From NCBI GenBank assembly GCA_032718565.1, contig JAVGVS010000001.1, positions 7,887,162 to 7,951,161 of the forward strand: a stretch of DNA of 64,000 nt. Reading direction: 5' to 3'. Below are positions 60,470 through 64,000 of this stretch, piece by piece. Each line of letters starts with the position of its first letter. Positions within the stretch are counted from its first letter, which is position 1. The translations under genes and the position numbers were made by a program. A model generated the notes under the pieces. That model had not been told where the DNA came from, made no database searches, and worked only from the letters and a program-made list of their open reading frames with translations. This DNA is from Distichodus sexfasciatus. Lineage: Eukaryota; Chordata; Actinopteri; Characiformes; Distichodontidae.

Positions 60470-60880
60470 CCGAATGGAACTTTCACATCTCAAATCGCCT
60501 AGTAAACAGACTGACGGACAAACAGTCGCCAGCGGCGCGCGGTACTCACCGCTAACAGCCACGCGCAGCCGCTACTCCGCCACTAGCGCGCTTAGCTCAC
60601 CGACTACCGGACACCGAATAGGGCCAATAAGTTACAGCCGACTCAGTGCGAGGTTAACTGAATTATTCTCGTGTTCTTCATCACACTCCTCTCGCTGTCA
60701 CATTTCACAACGGAACTTCAGCACGCGTGCAGGCCGCATCACACCGCATTATCTTTGTCATTTGTAGTTTCTAAAGCTGGTTGCGCGCGTGATCAGCTGA
60801 TTTCTGATACAAGTGCGTGATCATTTCCGGGTTTGTTGCTGTAAGGGATCGTCGAAACATTCTCGACTTTTACTGGAAAC
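60470..60880. promoter_or_regulatory. gdap2: GDAP2 promoter and noncoding exon 1, possibly bidirectional with WDR3
   Basis: GC/CpG-rich region between two head-to-head genes. On the - strand a consensus donor GTGAGT follows position 60550, so GDAP2 exon 1 probably runs from about 60770 to 60550. An ETS-type ATTTCCGGGT lies at 60823-60832. On the + strand, possible WDR3 exon-1 donors (GTAAGG at 60841, GTAAAG at 60881) follow. The human pair also starts head to head. Start sites are inferred. Confidence 0.5.
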
Positions 60881-61227
60881 GTAAAGACAGCTTCAGATTT
60901 CTAGCCATGTGGAATTTTGTTCTACGATGTTGCTAAATAAAAATTAAATAAAAATATCCTAAAAGATTTAATCATATAATATTTGGAATTATTCTCTCAG
61001 TTACTTCATTTTATAGTTGATCTTTAACAATCACTGCTTATCGTATGCTCTTAAATGTCGCTCAATTCCTTGTAGTTAAAGAAAACATTTACAAATTTAG
61101 GTTTTCTTTAAATGTTAAATGTAAAGTTTATATTCATAATTTTTCTGTGTGCCTTTCGGTGCACGGTAAATGTATATTTCAACTTGATTTGAGGTGGTTG
61201 TGGTGCTGCTAAAATGAGTTATTATCC

Positions 61228-61422
61228 ATCCATCCATCCATTTGCTACCGCTGTTCCGGGTCGGGTCGCGGGGGCAGCAACCTAAGCAGGGAAACCCAGA
61301 CTTCCCTCTCACCCGCCACTTCGTCCAGCTCTTCTGGGGGAATCCCGAGGCGTTCCCAGGCCAGCCGAGAGATATAATCTCTCCAGCGTGTCTTGGGTCT
61401 TCCCCGGGGCCTCCTCCCAATA
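61228..61422. mobile_element. Non-LTR retrotransposon (LINE) fragment with (CATC)n edge
   Basis: Starts with (CATC)n, then GGTCGCGGGGGCAGCAACCT, CACTTCGTCCAGCTCTTCTG, GGAATCCCGAGGCGTTCCCA, and ends TCTTCCCCGGGGCCTCC. The wording is that of a very common fish LINE segment; probable L2-like, from memory. Confidence 0.7.
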
Positions 61423-62574
61423 AATTAGTTATTAATTAGTTAAAATTAATATGTATTTTCATGCACGTCGTCGCAATTAAATAAACTGCATCAAATATGA
61501 CATGCTTCAATCAGTTTATGTTTCAGTGGGCTGGGAGTTCCACTGTTTTGGTAATGTTTTGTTTGCCCTTGTAAAGAACAATTAAACATAATGAATAAGA
61601 TGAATAATGGCAGTCAGTACCCTGATCGAAAAAGCAACAGCCCATGGACTGAACTACACTGGAGTTTTGTAGTTTGTGCGTTCTGACACTTTATATTAAA
61701 CTATTAAATGCCAATAATATGATTATTGTATCAGTGATCCGAAGAGACAACACGACCAAATCTCAGTGAAACCGTACTCTTTATTAATAGTATTCACAAA
61801 ACAATTTCCTTTAAAAACACCCAGGAATATCTTACAATTATGCACCTCAGATTTGTTTTGCTAGTGGCATCTTTAGTAGTTGCCGAGTATAATGCACTAC
61901 ATAGGGAGTGTGGGTCGATTTGAGATGTGACCGTCGCTCTTGCGACAGAAGTAGAACGGTACGACCCAACAAGACAAAAGTAATCGATTGTGTTCGCAAT
62001 TCCAACCCAGACATTATATTATTATAATATAGATTATAATATAGATTTGTAATACGAATGTAAATTACGAGGTTTACATCGTAATCAGACCAGTCTCATT
62101 TAATGAAACAAATTTCTCACAGATCTGTTTTGTTTGTCATCGATTAGTAAGGCCTTTACAGAACATCACATGTCCTCACAGAGCGGATGATGGAAGTTCT
62201 CAGCTCGTCTAACTTGAAAATTAGTTTTAAATAAAACGGTGGATAGTGTTTAAACGCTAGGTGAGTAAATTCCGAACAAGGGTTTTTATGCATTAGTTTG
62301 TGGAGTTTTGCTGTCTTACTGATGTTTGCTTTCATTTGTATCAGACTAGAACGTACACGTGGGTTGCATTTAGCAGTGAGCTTTAGCCTTTAGCACATCA
62401 CACGCTCTCTATCACAACTACACGCCTGTTTTGATAGGACGCGGAATGGTTGCTAAGTGAGATTACTAGCTTCAACTTATTTACAAGATTTTTTTTATTT
62501 TATTTACTGGCGTCTTGTGGTTAAGTGTCTTGCTGCGGGTCTAAATTGTGGTAGTGATTGATGTTGGGCAGAGA

Positions 62575-62765
62575 GATTCGAAAGCCCGACCCCTTGGGTT
62601 TTATATTTATCTCTTATCCAGATATCTATTAATTAAATGGATAGTATCCTTTAACCGCCTGGGCTCAATGGTGGTAAGGGCTGGAAGTAGAATTGTAGCC
62701 AGACTCCAACACATGAGCTCTTGATCTGTAACTGAGTATCATACCACTAGACCACCTACTCGGGT
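62575..62765 (-). mobile_element. SINE fragment with tRNA-like head
   Basis: On the - strand: GTAGGTGGTCTAGTGGTATG, ATACTCAGTTACAGATCAAG, AGCTCATGTGTTGGAG. The rest is decayed. Confidence 0.6.
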
Positions 62766-62779
62766 AGGCCATAATAGTG

Positions 62780-62930
62780 CGATTGTGGTCAGGCGGTTAG
62801 GATTTGGATGAACAGGTCGTGGGTTCCTGCACTACCATTAACAAGACCCTTAAACCCAAACTGTTCCAGAGAGACTGTCCCTGAAATTAGGAAGTGGAAG
62901 CCGCTCTGGACAAGAAAGCCTGTTACAGTA
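62780..62930 (+). mobile_element. SINE, family A
   Basis: TGGTCAGGCGGTTAGGATTT, ACAAGACCCTTAAACCCAAA, GACTGTCCCTGAAATTAGGA and AGCCGCTCTGGACAAGA follow the family A body and tail. Confidence 0.7.
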
Positions 62931-63138
62931 GGTTTTGTTCCCATTGCAATATATATCGTGATATTAGAAATACAGTTTAGAATAATTGTGAGATTTTGCA
63001 AAGGAGTGCATCTGCATAGACAAACATCGTAAAAAAAAAGCTTTTCACTGACAACTTCCTTTTTAAACTTGTGAACCCTTATACCTTAGTAAATGAGTTC
63101 TCTTATTTATTATAAGATCTTTTATTTCCAATGGCCAG

Positions 63139-63334
63139 GTAAAGCTTCCTGCGACTTGCCATGGGCTTGACTAAACAGTACCTGCGCTACGTGCCCAGCG
63201 CTGTGTTTGGGGTGATTGGCAGCCCCAAATCCAACCTGGTTTTTGTGACTCTGAGAGGTGGAGAGAAAGGACGCTACGTAGCAGTGGGGGCCTGCGAGCA
63301 TGTCTTTATATGGGATGTGCGCAAAGCGGAGAAG
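63139..63334 (+). CDS. wdr3: wdr3 exon with start codon (coding from 63161)
   Basis: Presumed acceptor ATGGCCAG and donor GTGAGG. Encodes the 58 N-terminal residues, ending DVRKAEK. Confidence 0.85.
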
Positions 63335-63868
63335 GTGAGGATTCCACTGCTGAAGTTTTTGATGTGCTTCTAAGATTTTTTCATGATGTGCCTTACTGCT
63401 GTATGCAGAATATAGAGTTTACTGCTTCACCGTTTTCAATTGTTGATTTCTTCCAAGGTTTTAATCCTTGAGGGTAAGAAACATCAAGTGTCCTATCTGT
63501 GTCCATCTCCTGATGGTGTGCACATAGCTGTGGGTTATGAGGACGGTGGTGTGCGCGTCTTCAGCCTTTTAAGTGGTGAAAGCAATGTCTCCTTTAATGG
63601 TCACAAATCAGCTGTCACAATCATCCGGTACGATGCGCTAGGAGCACGGCTGGTCACTGGATCCAGGGTGAGACTACAGATTTTTTCTCAATTTCCACCT
63701 ATATATGGTCATTATGTAAACTTAATATTTATCTTCTTTCTTTCTGTAGGACACAGATGTGATAGTGTGGGATGTGATAAACGAGTGTGGTCTATACAGA
63801 CTTAAGGGCCACAAAGATGCCATCACACAAGCTCTGTTCCTAAAGAACAAGAATTTGCTGGTAACAAG
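63161..63868 (+). CDS. wdr3: WDR3, WD repeat protein 3 / small-subunit processome (5' part, first three coding exons)
   Basis: Homologue of yeast Utp12/Dip2, a nucleolar WD40 protein of the UTP-B complex needed for 18S rRNA processing. Coding pieces are 63161-63334, 63458-63667 and 63750-63868, in frame, giving 167 full codons plus two bases. The ATG begins MGLTKQYLRYVPSAVFGVIG, almost the same as human. WD40 blades are visible: ACEHVFIWDVRKAEK; CPSPDGVHIAVGYEDGGVR with VFSLLSGE; FNGHKSAVTIIRYD with DTDVIVWDV; and the start of LKGHKDAITQALFL. All introns are GT-AG. Later exons lie beyond the window. The acceptor before the ATG is probably CAG at 63136-63138, leaving 22 bases of 5'UTR in this exon. 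Confidence 0.95.
63458..63667 (+). CDS. wdr3: wdr3 second coding exon
   Basis: Acceptor TTCCAAG, donor GTGAGA. Seventy codons; encodes VLILEGKKHQVSYLCPSPDG, GYEDGGVRVFSLLSGE and ARLVTGSR. Confidence 0.94.
63750..63868 (+). CDS. wdr3: wdr3 third coding exon
   Basis: Acceptor TTTCTGTAG, donor GTCAGA. Encodes DTDVIVWDVINECGLYRLKG, HKDAITQALFLKNKN and LLVT, ending two bases into the next codon. Confidence 0.94.
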
Positions 63869-64000
63869 GTCAGACATATTGTTCTTTCGGTGTATATGCA
63901 CTCATTGGCCACTTTAATAGGGACCACTAAATTCTAGCTGCCCTTATTGGTGTCCAGGTAGAGACAACAGTCCAATTTACTGTACACTTTTTGCCAGTCC

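Larger units (their letters stand above)
58329..60549 (-). other. gdap2: GDAP2 first intron (5'UTR intron)
   Basis: No coding exon. Contains (TG)n at 58831-58859 and a family B SINE. It joins a noncoding exon near 60550 to the exon at 58328. Confidence 0.55.
60881..63138 (+). other. wdr3: Presumed WDR3 5' region / first intron
   Basis: No coding exon is seen. It holds a non-LTR retrotransposon fragment (61228-61422), SINE fragments (62575-62765 inverse, 62780-62930 direct) and another donor-like CTAG/GTGAGT at 62261, which could mark an alternative WDR3 exon 1. Confidence 0.45.

Noticed and set aside
1..64000. CRISPR arrays, operons, phage or retroviral genes
   Set aside because: No regularly spaced repeat-spacer array, no clustered intronless genes, and no long gag/pol/env-like frames were seen.

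Overview
This is a ray-finned fish (teleost) genomic window. The genes are split by GT-AG introns into short exons. Introns and spacers are full of fish-type tRNA-derived SINEs, small DNA transposons and microsatellites. The SINE mix suggests an otophysan fish (characin, catfish or zebrafish kin), but that is a low-confidence guess. Nothing bacterial, plasmid, phage or CRISPR-like is present.

Layout. (1) 1-14798, + strand: the last eight coding exons of MAN1A2, a Golgi class I alpha-1,2-mannosidase (GH47). The 5' exons lie before the window. Its 3'UTR probably ends near 17.3 or 19.1 kb. (2) About 19.1-23.2 kb: repeat-bearing spacer with a (TA)n tract just before it. (3) About 23.2-29.4 kb, + strand: TENT5C (FAM46C), a non-canonical poly(A) polymerase. 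It has a CpG/GC-rich promoter, a noncoding first exon, one coding exon (24807-25955) and a long 3'UTR that begins with a near-perfect A/T foldback. (4) About 29.4-37.6 kb: spacer plus the presumed 3'UTR of the next gene. (5) 37683-58328, - strand: complete GDAP2 coding region in 13 exons (500 aa; macro domain then CRAL-TRIO domain). Its GC-rich promoter is near 60.5-60.9 kb. (6) 63139-63868, + strand: the first three coding exons of WDR3, a WD40 protein of the small-subunit processome, which runs off the window.

The order and orientation MAN1A2 > TENT5C > < GDAP2, WDR3 > match human chromosome 1p12, so this is a conserved vertebrate syntenic block. The genes do not form a pathway: N-glycan trimming, mRNA poly(A) tailing, a macro/SEC14-type protein and ribosome biogenesis. 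GDAP2 and WDR3 are head to head and may share a promoter.

I found no new gene system. The most unusual items are these: a (TG)8 tract at a MAN1A2 3' splice site; a 38-40 bp A/U foldback in the 3'UTR of a poly(A) polymerase gene; a perfect X-box with CCAAT and TATA elements plus two uORFs at TENT5C; a 648-bp MITE with perfect 35-bp ends inside a repeat that has an empty sister copy nearby; and a hAT-type element with an 8-bp target duplication that carries a SINE with its own 13-bp duplication.
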